Shown: piece after piece, positions 27,534-33,739 of the stretch
Layout of the letters: the number at the start of each line of letters is the position of its first letter
Numbering within the stretch: position 1 is the first letter of the stretch
DNA from: a virus
Reading direction: 5' to 3' (one strand)
IMG/VR virus record: IMGVR_UViG_3300009103_001982
Coordinates: 1 to 33,739 of that record
DNA: 33,739 nt
Notes under the pieces: model-generated
Databases searched by the model: none
Told to the model about the DNA's origin: nothing
Seen by the model: the letters and a program-made list of their open reading frames with translations, nothing else
Position numbers and translations under genes: made by a program

Positions 27534-27636
27534 TTCCCCGTCCTCTGGATGCGTATAACACCGCGCAATAATGCGACATTTGTAAAGAATGTCATGCTTT
27601 TATTGTTTGTAGCCGGTGGCCGAAGGGGGCGGGGAA
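27534..27636 (+). ncRNA. Small structured non-coding RNA (about 103 nt)
   Basis: A 12-bp closing stem pairs TTCCCCGTCCTC (27534-27545) with GGGGGCGGGGAA (27625-27636), allowing G-U pairs. Inside are GACATT/AATGTC near 27574-27592, CGCA/TGCG near 27564-27575 and GCC/GGC at 27612-27621. This GC-rich hairpin domain stands out in AT-rich surroundings. Other reading: an unusual 5' or 3' UTR element. No known RNA family is recognised, and no T-run follows directly. Confidence 0.6.
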
Positions 27637-27647
27637 CTTCTTTTCTC

Positions 27648-27675
27648 TTGATCTAAAATAAAAAACCCATACTAT
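27648..27675 (+). promoter_or_regulatory. Promoter, leaderless type, for the 65-aa gene
   Basis: TTGATC (27648-27653), 16-base spacer, TACTAT (27670-27675), 6 bases to ATG 27682. Confidence 0.55.
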
Positions 27676-27681
27676 TAGAGT

Positions 27682-27879
27682 ATGGAAGATAATTCAGTCA
27701 TAATTTTACCAGATGGAGTAGAAATTCCAGAGGGAGCAAGAGATACGGCAGAAATAATTGGATACTTACAAAATGATGGCTCATTGAATGTAGTCTTTAG
27801 TAAATCTGAAAGCCCCGCCTCTTTCAATAACATGAGCGAGCTTTTCAGGTATGCGGCAAGCTTAAGAAAAGATGTATAA
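27682..27879 (+). CDS. Unknown small protein, 65 aa
   Basis: Acidic opening (MEDNSVIILPDGVEIPEGARDTAEIIGYL) followed by DGSLNVVFSKSES and a helical C-terminus (MSELFRYAASLRKDV). Its end overlaps the thermonuclease start by 8 bases. No motif recognised. Confidence 0.5.
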   Translation: MEDNSVIILPDGVEIPEGARDTAEIIGYLQNDGSLNVVFSKSESPASFNNMSELFRYAASLRKDV

Positions 27880-28237
27880 ATATAAAGCAAATGTTGTCAG
27901 AGTCGTCGATGGAGACACGATTGACGCCATGATTGATTTAGGTTTCAATACTTGGGTGAAGAAGCGAATAAGACTGGCTGGCATAAACGCTTACGAAACA
28001 AGGACAAGGGATAAGGCAGAAAAGGTGAAAGGCTTAGCCGCTAAACTCAGATTGAAACAAGTATTAGAAAGGAATGATAATGAAATTCTTTTAACTTCTC
28101 TCGGCGTTGGAAAATACGGAAGGTGCTTGGGAGAAATTATGGTTGCTAAAAACTATATCAAGTCAGAAAAATATCACGGCAAGTGCATTAATAAAATGCT
28201 AGTTGAGGAAGGTCACGCAAAGGAATACAAAACATGA
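27872..28237 (+). CDS. Staphylococcal-nuclease-like protein (thermonuclease family)
   Basis: 121 residues. VVRVVDGDTIDAMIDLGFN is the SNase opening. RIRLAGINAYETRT holds the catalytic Arg and Glu region (Arg, then Asn/Ala-Tyr-Glu-Thr), and GKYGRCLGEI supplies the second Arg. VEEGHAKEY at the end matches the VxxGxAxxY helix. It cleaves DNA and RNA in a calcium-dependent manner in related enzymes. Phage copies may degrade host nucleic acid or process phage DNA. Small size (about 120) is normal for the stand-alone domain; no signal peptide, so it stays in the cytoplasm. Confidence 0.82.
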   Translation: MYKYKANVVRVVDGDTIDAMIDLGFNTWVKKRIRLAGINAYETRTRDKAEKVKGLAAKLRLKQVLERNDNEILLTSLGVGKYGRCLGEIMVAKNYIKSEKYHGKCINKMLVEEGHAKEYKT

Positions 28238-28479
28238 ACAATAAAACAGTAGAAGCTTACTTAGATTTTCTTTGGCAACAATTTCAATACGATTGGGGGT
28301 GGATGTCTAACCCTTGGGTGCTTTACACGGTCTTTCCAGAATTAGCGTACCTTATTTTCTTTTGCGTAAAATGGACGGTTCTTCTTGCCCCAATAACTAT
28401 CCCCTGCATGATTCTTAGGTGGCCGGTAAGACAGATGCCTACCCAAAACAAAAACAGCCGAGACTTTTCAAACAATTAA
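28234..28479 (+). CDS. Small membrane protein, 81 aa
   Basis: Aromatic N-terminus (AYLDFLWQQFQYDWGWMSNPW), then a hydrophobic segment (LAYLIFFCVKWTVLLAPITIPCMIL, about residues 37-61), possibly one or two membrane spans, and a short polar tail. ATGA overlap with the thermonuclease end. Function unknown. Confidence 0.5.
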   Translation: MNNKTVEAYLDFLWQQFQYDWGWMSNPWVLYTVFPELAYLIFFCVKWTVLLAPITIPCMILRWPVRQMPTQNKNSRDFSNN

Positions 28480-28482
28480 AAT

Positions 28483-29283
28483 ATGCAAAAACACCAAATA
28501 GACGAAGAGGTTCACCAACAAGTGCAAGACCGCCGCCGAGTGTGGACCGATAAAGAAGTTGCAGTGTTAAGAAAGCACTGGAAAAATCATACGCAGAGAG
28601 AACTTCACGACAAGTTTTTGCCAGACAAAACCCCAGTGCAGATTTGTCAAAAGAAAATGCATATGAAATTAGTTGGGCGTAGAAAATGGAGTGAGGAAGA
28701 GAGAGGTATCTTAATAGAGCATGGAGCGGATTACACTCATAAAGAAATGGTAAGAAAGTTTTTACCTAATAAGACCCCTCGACAAATCACTGACATGAGA
28801 AAGTATCTTGGCATAAGCAGACGCGCTCACAAAGCCGCCGGAATGGTAGTTTGTTTTACGGATGGCGCGTATGATGAGAATAATAATTTCAAAGGAAAAC
28901 TAAAATTCTTACTCATTAAAGGTGGTTTTGGGTGGGAGTTCCCTAAAGGTCACGTTGAAGAGGGTGAATCTAGACTAGAAACAGCCAAGAGAGAAACAGA
29001 AGAGGAAACGGGTCTTGTGATAGAGAAAATCCATCCTACTTTTAAGTTTTTGTCTAAATATTTTGTAACAATAAATTACAAAACCCGCAAGAAACTAGGT
29101 TACCCAATACCTAAAACGGTGGCTTACTTTATAGGGGTTGCTCCAAATAAAGATGTTAAGCTGTCTTTTGAGCATAATGAGTACGGATGGTTTTCTTACA
29201 AGGAAGCGTTTGAAAAATTAAGCAAAAATAAAAAAGAAGTTCTTAACGCTGCGGTTCTGACTTTAAGGAATGGTCAAAAATAA
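28483..29283 (+). CDS. SANT/Myb-like tandem domains fused to a Nudix hydrolase
   Basis: 266 residues. Two repeated SANT/Myb-like motifs come first: WTDKEVAVLRKHW ... QICQKKMHMKL (21-63) and WSEEERGILIEHG ... QITDMRKYLGI (69-111), each with a Trp and KTPxQI turn typical of DNA- or protein-binding helices. Then a Nudix domain from about 118, with the box G156 to L178 in the correct GX5EX7REX2EEXG spacing (GHVEEG-E, RETEEETG). Nudix enzymes cleave nucleoside diphosphates linked to another group. WEFPKG before the box resembles ApnA/NTP hydrolases. Fusion to two SANT domains is unusual and may target the enzyme to RNA or DNA. Confidence 0.82.
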   Translation: MQKHQIDEEVHQQVQDRRRVWTDKEVAVLRKHWKNHTQRELHDKFLPDKTPVQICQKKMHMKLVGRRKWSEEERGILIEHGADYTHKEMVRKFLPNKTPRQITDMRKYLGISRRAHKAAGMVVCFTDGAYDENNNFKGKLKFLLIKGGFGWEFPKGHVEEGESRLETAKRETEEETGLVIEKIHPTFKFLSKYFVTINYKTRKKLGYPIPKTVAYFIGVAPNKDVKLSFEHNEYGWFSYKEAFEKLSKNKKEVLNAAVLTLRNGQK

Positions 29284-29297
29284 AAAGGATTTGAAAA

Positions 29298-30038
29298 GTG
29301 CAAGTTAAATTAATATCACTTACCCAACCACAGTTAAGTACGCCTGACCGTGCGCCTATGAGCGCAGAAGAAGTGATCACGTATTGTGCTAGAGTTTCTA
29401 ACCCTAAGAATCAAGCTAACATGAAAACAGCGCCAAAGCTTATTAAGTTTTTAATAAAGCATAAACATTGGTCGCCCTTTGAGCTTGCAAATATGTGTGT
29501 TGAAATAAAAACAAGCAGGGCTATTGCGGCGCAAATATTAAGACACAGGAGCTTTAGTTTTCAAGAGTTTAGCCAAAGATACAGCGAAGCCACAGACATG
29601 GAGCCGCTAGAGTTACGCTCCCCCGCAGAGAAGAACAGGCAAAGCAGTAGCGACAAAATAGAGGATGTAGTGATAAATAATGTGGCTAAATACTCGATGG
29701 AACAGTCTCTTAATTGTTATAATAAACTTATAGCGCAAGGTGTGGCAAAAGAGTGCGCTAGAGCAGTTCTTCCGTTAGGCACACAAACAACCATGTACAT
29801 GAACGGGACAGTTCGTAGCTGGGTTCATTATATTAATTTAAGGGCAGAAGAAAACACTCAAAAAGAACACAGAGATATTGCAAATGCAATAAAAAATATC
29901 TTTATTAAACAATTTCCAAACGTGAGTGAGGCGTTAGACTGGAAGGCTCACGAATGGAGCGATGATGAGCTTGAAAAAATGCAATGGGATGAATTTCAAA
30001 GCTATCATAAAAAACCAGATGAATCAGCGCACGAATAA
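29298..30038 (+). CDS. thyX: Flavin-dependent thymidylate synthase
   Basis: 246 residues from GTG 29298, with AAGGA upstream. The ThyX motif RHRSFSFQEFSQRY (82-95) matches the family signature RHRxxSxxxxSxR, with LIKHKHWSPFELA (52-64) as the dUMP-site strand. It makes dTMP from dUMP with FAD, NADPH and methylenetetrahydrofolate, giving 5-methyl transfer without dihydrofolate production. This fits the dCMP deaminase (8037), NrdA and the dNMP kinase. Its length is normal. Phage ThyX is common in marine myoviruses. Confidence 0.95.
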   Translation: MQVKLISLTQPQLSTPDRAPMSAEEVITYCARVSNPKNQANMKTAPKLIKFLIKHKHWSPFELANMCVEIKTSRAIAAQILRHRSFSFQEFSQRYSEATDMEPLELRSPAEKNRQSSSDKIEDVVINNVAKYSMEQSLNCYNKLIAQGVAKECARAVLPLGTQTTMYMNGTVRSWVHYINLRAEENTQKEHRDIANAIKNIFIKQFPNVSEALDWKAHEWSDDELEKMQWDEFQSYHKKPDESAHE

Positions 30039-30041
30039 TCT

Positions 30042-30323
30042 ATGAAAACAAATCAAAGATATAAACTTGAGCTAACTCCATATTATTTGGCTAAAAACGA
30101 GGAGTCTTGCGACCTTTCGGCAAACCATCTTTATGGAAAATTTTTAAACTATATCGACGACGACGATTATGTTGGCGCAAGCCTAGCTAAAAAGTTTCTC
30201 AAGAAAGGTGATGTCTCATGTGATAAATGTGGGTATGAAAATAATAAATTCAAGACCTTTTACTCTAGCGCAAACGAAAGCAAAAAGTTCAATAAATTAA
30301 AAAGGGAATTCTATTGTGAATGA
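30042..30323 (+). CDS. Conserved unknown protein, 93 aa
   Basis: Three bases after ThyX. Begins MKTNQRYKLELTPYYLAKNE and has a CDKCG knuckle at 60-64 with a late cysteine (FYCE), a possible half zinc site. The middle IDDDDYVGASLAKKFLKKG suggests a helix after an acidic loop. Overlaps the next gene by 8 bases. No function recognised. Confidence 0.55.
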   Translation: MKTNQRYKLELTPYYLAKNEESCDLSANHLYGKFLNYIDDDDYVGASLAKKFLKKGDVSCDKCGYENNKFKTFYSSANESKKFNKLKREFYCE

Positions 30324-30600
30324 TAAACAAATTCTAGACGAAGTTTACAAAATGTGCTGCAACCCATTTGAGAGATGCGATATCAAATCCTTCATCGAAC
30401 AAGAATGGCAAAGAGCAGACGAAATTGAAGCCAAGCTAAATAAAATAGAAAAAAAAGAGCGCACTAAAAAAAACGAAAAAAATGACCACCCCTTAACTAA
30501 ATGGGACGAAGGTCAACAATATTTCATGGACGTGGGTGAAATGGAACGTCATCGGGGGTTGGAAATAGGGGAAGATGGTACGGTAAAAAGCTTGAAGTGA
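30316..30600 (+). CDS. Unknown protein, 94 aa
   Basis: GTG start overlapping the previous gene. Charged helical protein (KQILDEVYKMCCNPFERCDIK, EAKLNKIEKKERTKK) with a C-terminal acidic tail. Its stop overlaps the GuaC start (GTGA). Function unknown. Confidence 0.5.
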   Translation: MNDKQILDEVYKMCCNPFERCDIKSFIEQEWQRADEIEAKLNKIEKKERTKKNEKNDHPLTKWDEGQQYFMDVGEMERHRGLEIGEDGTVKSLK

Positions 30601-31757
30601 GAATTGAACCAGAAATAAAGTTAGACTACAAGGACGTTCTCTTGCGCCCCAAGCGTTCTGAGTTAACCTCTCGCAAGGACGTTAACTTGATGCGTGAGTT
30701 TACTTTTAAGAATGCTGGCGGTGAAGGCTCCGATCCAAAGGCGTATGGCTGGAAGGGTATTCCGATTGTCGCTTCAAATATGGACACTGTTGGAACTTTT
30801 GAAACAGCGAAGTCCCTTGCTCGACACCATATGCTTACTTGTATCAGCAAGCATTACGATGGTGACGTTTGGGCGCATAAACTAAATGGCTATGGAATTT
30901 GGAAAAACAGAGAACAACGGGCCGCCAATGAAAAAGATTGGAAGTATGACCGCGACTCTGCTAATTGGCAAAATAGAATTTACGAACATATTTCTCCTTC
31001 TATTGGTATTAAGTATGACCCAGAGAAGACGGATGACATAGATTACCTTAATAATATTACATGGAATTTTTATCACACACGATTCGTATGTATTGACGCA
31101 GCTAATGGATATACATCAAGGTTTTGTGATTTTATTAAACGAGTCAGAGAAGAGCATCCCGCTCTTATTATCATTGCGGGTAATGTTGTTACTGGTGAAA
31201 TGACAGAGGAGATATTATTAAGTGGAGCAGATATTGTTAAAGTGGGCGTTGGCTCTGGGTCTGTTTGTACTACTCGCATACAAACTGGTGTTGGTTACCC
31301 TCAACTCAGCGCGGTCATTGAATGCGCGGATGCTGCTCATGGGATTGGTGGGCATATTATGGCTGACGGTGGGTGCGTGTGTGCTGGTGATGTATCCAAA
31401 GCCTTTTGCGCTGGTGCTGATTTTGTTATGTTGGGCGGGATGCTGGCAGGTCATACTGAATCAGCGGGGCAAGAAGAAATAATAAATGACGAGAAATACA
31501 AAGTCTTTTATGGAATGAGTTCCGACACGGCAATGAAGAAATATAATGGTGGTGTTGCCAACTACCGTTCGTCAGAGGGCAAAACCGTGAGAATAAAACA
31601 TAGAGGCTTAATAAAGAATACTATTGAGAGTGTCCTTGGGGGCATCCGTTCAACTTGCACATATATTGGAGCAAGAAACTTGAAAGATATGCCAAAGTGC
31701 GCGACATTTATTAGGACAACACAACAATCAAATGAGGTCTTTGGAAAAAATGTATAA
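30597..31757 (+). CDS. guaC: GMP reductase
   Basis: 386 residues of the IMPDH/GMPR barrel family. The catalytic loop is GSGSVCTTR with Cys224. It is followed by TGVGYPQLSAVIECADAAHG and ADGGCVCAGDVSKAFCAGADFVMLGGMLAGHTESAG, which is GMP reductase rather than IMPDH pattern. No CBS domains are seen; N-terminal DYKDVLLRPKRSELTSR fits GuaC. It reductively deaminates GMP to IMP with NADPH, moving guanine nucleotides toward adenine. This is a rare activity in phages. GTG start overlaps the preceding stop. IMP dehydrogenase is the alternative but less likely. Confidence 0.88.
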   Translation: MRIEPEIKLDYKDVLLRPKRSELTSRKDVNLMREFTFKNAGGEGSDPKAYGWKGIPIVASNMDTVGTFETAKSLARHHMLTCISKHYDGDVWAHKLNGYGIWKNREQRAANEKDWKYDRDSANWQNRIYEHISPSIGIKYDPEKTDDIDYLNNITWNFYHTRFVCIDAANGYTSRFCDFIKRVREEHPALIIIAGNVVTGEMTEEILLSGADIVKVGVGSGSVCTTRIQTGVGYPQLSAVIECADAAHGIGGHIMADGGCVCAGDVSKAFCAGADFVMLGGMLAGHTESAGQEEIINDEKYKVFYGMSSDTAMKKYNGGVANYRSSEGKTVRIKHRGLIKNTIESVLGGIRSTCTYIGARNLKDMPKCATFIRTTQQSNEVFGKNV

Positions 31758-31941
31758 ATTATTAATTTTAATAATATTTATTACGGGCTGTAAAGTATAT
31801 CACAGTCCTAACGGTAAGGCTTTCCCTAGAAGCTGGGGTAAGCCTCCAGAAATACAAACAAAAGATTATAGGCCATTGCCAGATGGGTATGGATATGGTA
31901 GCAGCACCCTGTACCACTGGATAATGGAAAATAAAAATTGA
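31750..31941 (+). CDS. Small lipoprotein, 63 aa
   Basis: ATG 31750 gives MYKLLILIIFITGCKVY, a lipoprotein signal with lipobox FITGC; an ATG 18 bases earlier is also possible. The mature part is short and Pro/Gly/Tyr-rich (SPNGKAFPRSWGKPPEIQ, DGYGYGSSTLYHWIM). It overlaps the GuaC end by 8 bases. It could act at the host envelope, for example in superinfection exclusion or lysis, but no evidence distinguishes these. Confidence 0.6.
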   Translation: MYKLLILIIFITGCKVYHSPNGKAFPRSWGKPPEIQTKDYRPLPDGYGYGSSTLYHWIMENKN

Positions 31942-32008
31942 AAGCTAAATTTCCAATTTACCGTTCGGTTATTTTTAAAAAATATAAAAATAAAATATAT
32001 AATATAAA

Positions 32009-32665
32009 ATGAAAGAAATAAGAGATTTTATAAATAATAATCCACCTATTAGTACTATGATGCAGATCAACCAGATATATGGCGTTATTTATTATTTAGA
32101 TACCGTGTTAAAAAATAATATAGATGGCGATATAGTTGAATTAGGGTGTAATATTGGGACAACTAGTATTTATATTCGAAATTGGTTAAACAAGCATAAA
32201 AGTTCTAAAATATATCATGTGTATGATTCTTGGGAAGGACTTCCTAAAAAATTAGAATGTGATAAAGGTTTGGGAAATAGGCAATTTTTTGAAGGACATT
32301 GTAAAACATCAAAAGAAAGCTTTATTCAACAATTCAAGATTAGAAATTTATTATTACCTGAAATACATAGTGGTTGGTTTAAAGAAATTCCAGATAAAGA
32401 ATATCCAGACAAAATATGTTTTGCCTTTTTAGATGGTGATTTTTATTCATCAATAATGGATTCATTAAATAAAATTTATTATAAAATGGTAAAAGGTGGA
32501 ATAATTATTATAGATGATTGTGGATGGGATGTATTACCCGGATGTAAAAAAGCAGTTGAAGATTTTTTACAAGATAAAGAAGAAATTTTAGAATTAAATG
32601 GTTATCCGAATAGTAAATATAAATTTACTGGTCATCATTACGGTGGTAAAATAGTTAAACTATAA
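32009..32665 (+). CDS. TylF/macrocin-O-methyltransferase-like SAM methyltransferase
   Basis: 218 residues. Motif I is DIVELGCNIGTTSIYIRNWL, followed by IYHVYDSWEGLP (acidic loop), CFAFLDGDFYSSIMDSL with the metal-binding aspartates, and GGIIIIDDCGWDVLPG. This order matches the TylF/MycE-type O-methyltransferases, which methylate sugars on antibiotics or polysaccharides. A glycan target would fit the window's glycosyltransferases. Base composition is visibly more AT-rich than the flanking genes (ATA, AAT, TTA codons throughout), suggesting recent transfer. A TATAAT lies 5 bases upstream of the ATG. Confidence 0.8.
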   Translation: MKEIRDFINNNPPISTMMQINQIYGVIYYLDTVLKNNIDGDIVELGCNIGTTSIYIRNWLNKHKSSKIYHVYDSWEGLPKKLECDKGLGNRQFFEGHCKTSKESFIQQFKIRNLLLPEIHSGWFKEIPDKEYPDKICFAFLDGDFYSSIMDSLNKIYYKMVKGGIIIIDDCGWDVLPGCKKAVEDFLQDKEEILELNGYPNSKYKFTGHHYGGKIVKL

Positions 32666-32683
32666 AAATATTAATTATTCGTA

Positions 32684-32938
32684 ATGCATCAAGACTACGG
32701 CAAGTATAATGAGTACGATTTTAATAATAGAATCAGTTACGACGAGGATTCTGATTCTATGTATATCTACGTCGCTCCACCGCAAGGACAAGTGGGGGCG
32801 GTAATGGTTTACAATGAAGATGGATGTATGGTGTCAATAGACACTGATGAAGTAAATACTCAAGTAGGTATTGAAATAATTGGCGTGTCTAAATTGATGG
32901 ACAAATTTAATTTAAAGAAGAGAATAATAAATAACTAA
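32684..32938 (+). CDS. DUF2283-like small protein, 84 aa
   Basis: SYDEDSDSMYIYVAPP and VSIDTDEVNTQVGIEIIGVSKLM follow the DUF2283 pattern (D-x-D-A/S-xYI ... VxxDxxExGxxVGIEI). The fold is a small beta sandwich. The family has no assigned function and occurs in toxin/antitoxin-like and phage contexts. Ten bases precede the tRNA-Ile gene. Start fits the first ATG with only partial ribosome-binding sequence. Confidence 0.6.
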   Translation: MHQDYGKYNEYDFNNRISYDEDSDSMYIYVAPPQGQVGAVMVYNEDGCMVSIDTDEVNTQVGIEIIGVSKLMDKFNLKKRIINN

Positions 32939-32947
32939 AAAGCTTTA

Positions 32948-33024
32948 GCTCCGGTAGCTCAAGGGGTTAGAGCGCACGCCTTATAAGCGTGAGGTTGTGG
33001 GTTCAATGCCCACTCGGAGTACCA
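32948..33024 (+). tRNA. tRNA-Ile (anticodon TAT)
   Basis: 77 bases with acceptor GCTCCGG/TCGGAGT, anticodon loop CTTATAA, T arm GTGGG-TTCAATG-CCCAC and an encoded CCA. It reads ATA codons, rare in many hosts but frequent here. It is distant from the main tRNA cluster. Confidence 0.93.
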
Positions 33025-33028
33025 AATC

Positions 33029-33232
33029 GTGAAAAAATATAAATCAAAATTAAACATTAAGTGGGGCGACCACGCTGGAGCAATAGCTCTTTGGTGTGTA
33101 GCTATAGTCTGCACGTTAGGTCTTGCAGCTATTCCATTTCAACTTTGGTTGGCTAAATTGATTTTAGACCATTGGGAAATACAAGAACACAAATTCAACG
33201 GAAAAGATTTTGACGTTGGGCAAAATGTTTAA
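33029..33232 (+). CDS. Small membrane protein, 67 aa
   Basis: GTG start 5 bases after the tRNA. Hydrophobic segment AIALWCVAIVCTLGLAAIPFQLWLAK (about residues 18-43) with charged ends. The C-terminal HEIQEHKF-like part would face the cytoplasm. It overlaps the next gene by 8 bases. Function unknown. Confidence 0.5.
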   Translation: MKKYKSKLNIKWGDHAGAIALWCVAIVCTLGLAAIPFQLWLAKLILDHWEIQEHKFNGKDFDVGQNV

Positions 33233-33512
33233 GATGGCAGATCAAGAAAAATTCATAAAATGTAGTTGTCACGGCGAAGGTATGCTACTTACCAAGTTTG
33301 ACAGCGAAGAAGAAATCTATGTCAGTTTTTGGCGAGAGGGTATAAACCCTGTCAAGCTAAGTTGGTGGATGAGACTAAAGTTATGTTGGATGGCGCTAAC
33401 AAAAGGTAACTATTATGATGACCAAGTTATTCTAAGTAGACAAAAATCTGTGGAGCTTGCGTCTTGGTTAATTTTAGAGTCAGGAGTATTAGACAAAGAT
33501 GTGGAACAATAG
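33225..33512 (+). CDS. Conserved phage protein, 95 aa
   Basis: ATG 33225 (or 33234) is preferred over a TTG at 33210. The pattern KCSCHGEGM, YVSFWREG, SWWMRLKLCWMALTKG and DDQVILSRQKSVELASWLI recurs in phage and bacterial proteins with the C-H-G/S-E-G opening, of unknown role. The cysteines may bind metal. Overlaps the preceding and following genes. Confidence 0.55.
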   Translation: MFKMADQEKFIKCSCHGEGMLLTKFDSEEEIYVSFWREGINPVKLSWWMRLKLCWMALTKGNYYDDQVILSRQKSVELASWLILESGVLDKDVEQ

Positions 33513-33738
33513 AATCATAAAACACGAAAAGGATGGAACCACTTGGCATAGCGTACATGAAGTCTTTTATAATGAAGACGGTAGTATTTATGGTCACACC
33601 GAAGACCCAATTACCATCGTTGGAGAAACCGAAGCAGAAGCGGTAGAACAAGCAGAACAAATATTAAGAGACATAAAGGACACGCCAGTTCTTGTGGCGT
33701 CTGAAATAGAATTTAAAGACCATGAAATAGAATTATGA
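33499..33738 (+). CDS. Unknown protein, 79 aa
   Basis: Complete within the window, with TGA at 33736-33738. Begins WNNRIIKHEKDGTTWHSVHEVF, then YNEDGSIYGHTEDPITIVGE and a helix (TEAEAVEQAEQILRDIKD). The strand-rich half followed by a helix resembles small DUF-type phage proteins. The next start (ATGA overlap at 33735) continues the operon past the window edge. Function unknown. Confidence 0.55.
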   Translation: MWNNRIIKHEKDGTTWHSVHEVFYNEDGSIYGHTEDPITIVGETEAEAVEQAEQILRDIKDTPVLVASEIEFKDHEIEL

Positions 33739-33739
33739 A

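Noticed and set aside
1-33739. CRISPR array, insertion sequence or prophage attachment sites
   Set aside because: No regular repeat-spacer pattern, transposase, integrase or flanking direct repeats are visible.

Overview
This window reads as one stretch of a large lytic tailed-phage genome, most like the T4-like marine myoviruses. The inference rests on the gene mix. There is a class I ribonucleotide reductase alpha subunit, ThyX, a dCMP deaminase, a dNMP kinase, an Hsp20, an AdoMet-decarboxylase relative, an HNH endonuclease among CCA-encoding tRNA genes, and many short overlapping genes of no known function. No virion-structural, packaging, replication, integrase or host-chromosome genes are visible. 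The sequence is AT-rich with the standard genetic code. Promoters resemble bacterial sigma-70 (TTGACA/TATAAT), which suggests a proteobacterial host, but that is inference.

Layout. 1-7.7 kb is leftward: nrdA (cut by the window edge), a glycosyltransferase-methyltransferase fusion, a cysteine-free FmdB-like protein, a GT-B glycosyltransferase, a small conserved protein, a sigma-like factor and a dNMP kinase, then about 500 bases of structured non-coding sequence. 7.7-11.1 kb is rightward: a DNA-binding-like protein, dCMP deaminase, membrane protein, sugar transferase, small metallopeptidase and Hsp20. 11.0-14.6 kb holds six tRNAs (Gly, Arg, Val, Ala, Leu, Glu), an HNH endonuclease whose end lies inside tRNA-Leu, a leftward GT2 glycosyltransferase, and a leftward AdoMetDC-like/HAD operon with its own terminator. 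14.7-18.2 kb has zinc-ribbon and basic mini-proteins, a short UDP-sugar dehydrogenase, an exported trypsin-like protease, two tiny Cys-rich proteins and a ClpP-like protease. 18.2-23.9 kb has small unknown genes, an ECF-type sigma factor, a GT31-type galactosyltransferase and a GalE-like epimerase. At 23.9-24.3 kb is a second large structured RNA with a strong terminator. 24.3-33.7 kb is rightward: unknown genes, a glycosyltransferase, a Tat-signal protein, a Coq4-like protein, a third structured RNA, a thermonuclease, a SANT-SANT-Nudix fusion, ThyX, GMP reductase, a TylF-like methyltransferase, tRNA-Ile and small proteins.

How the parts may work together. Nucleotide genes (NrdA, dNMP kinase, dCMP deaminase, ThyX, Nudix, GuaC) would feed phage DNA synthesis. 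Sugar-nucleotide enzymes and six or more dispersed glycosyltransferases suggest that a glycan is built on virion, DNA or host envelope. Two sigma-like proteins and a recurrent promoter layout suggest phage-specific transcription: TTGAnn, 16 bases, TAnnnT, then the start codon 6-9 bases later, implying leaderless mRNAs. The most novel material is three structured non-coding loci, a duplicated 65-base element, the leaderless promoter set, and the protease/Cys-rich peptide cluster.
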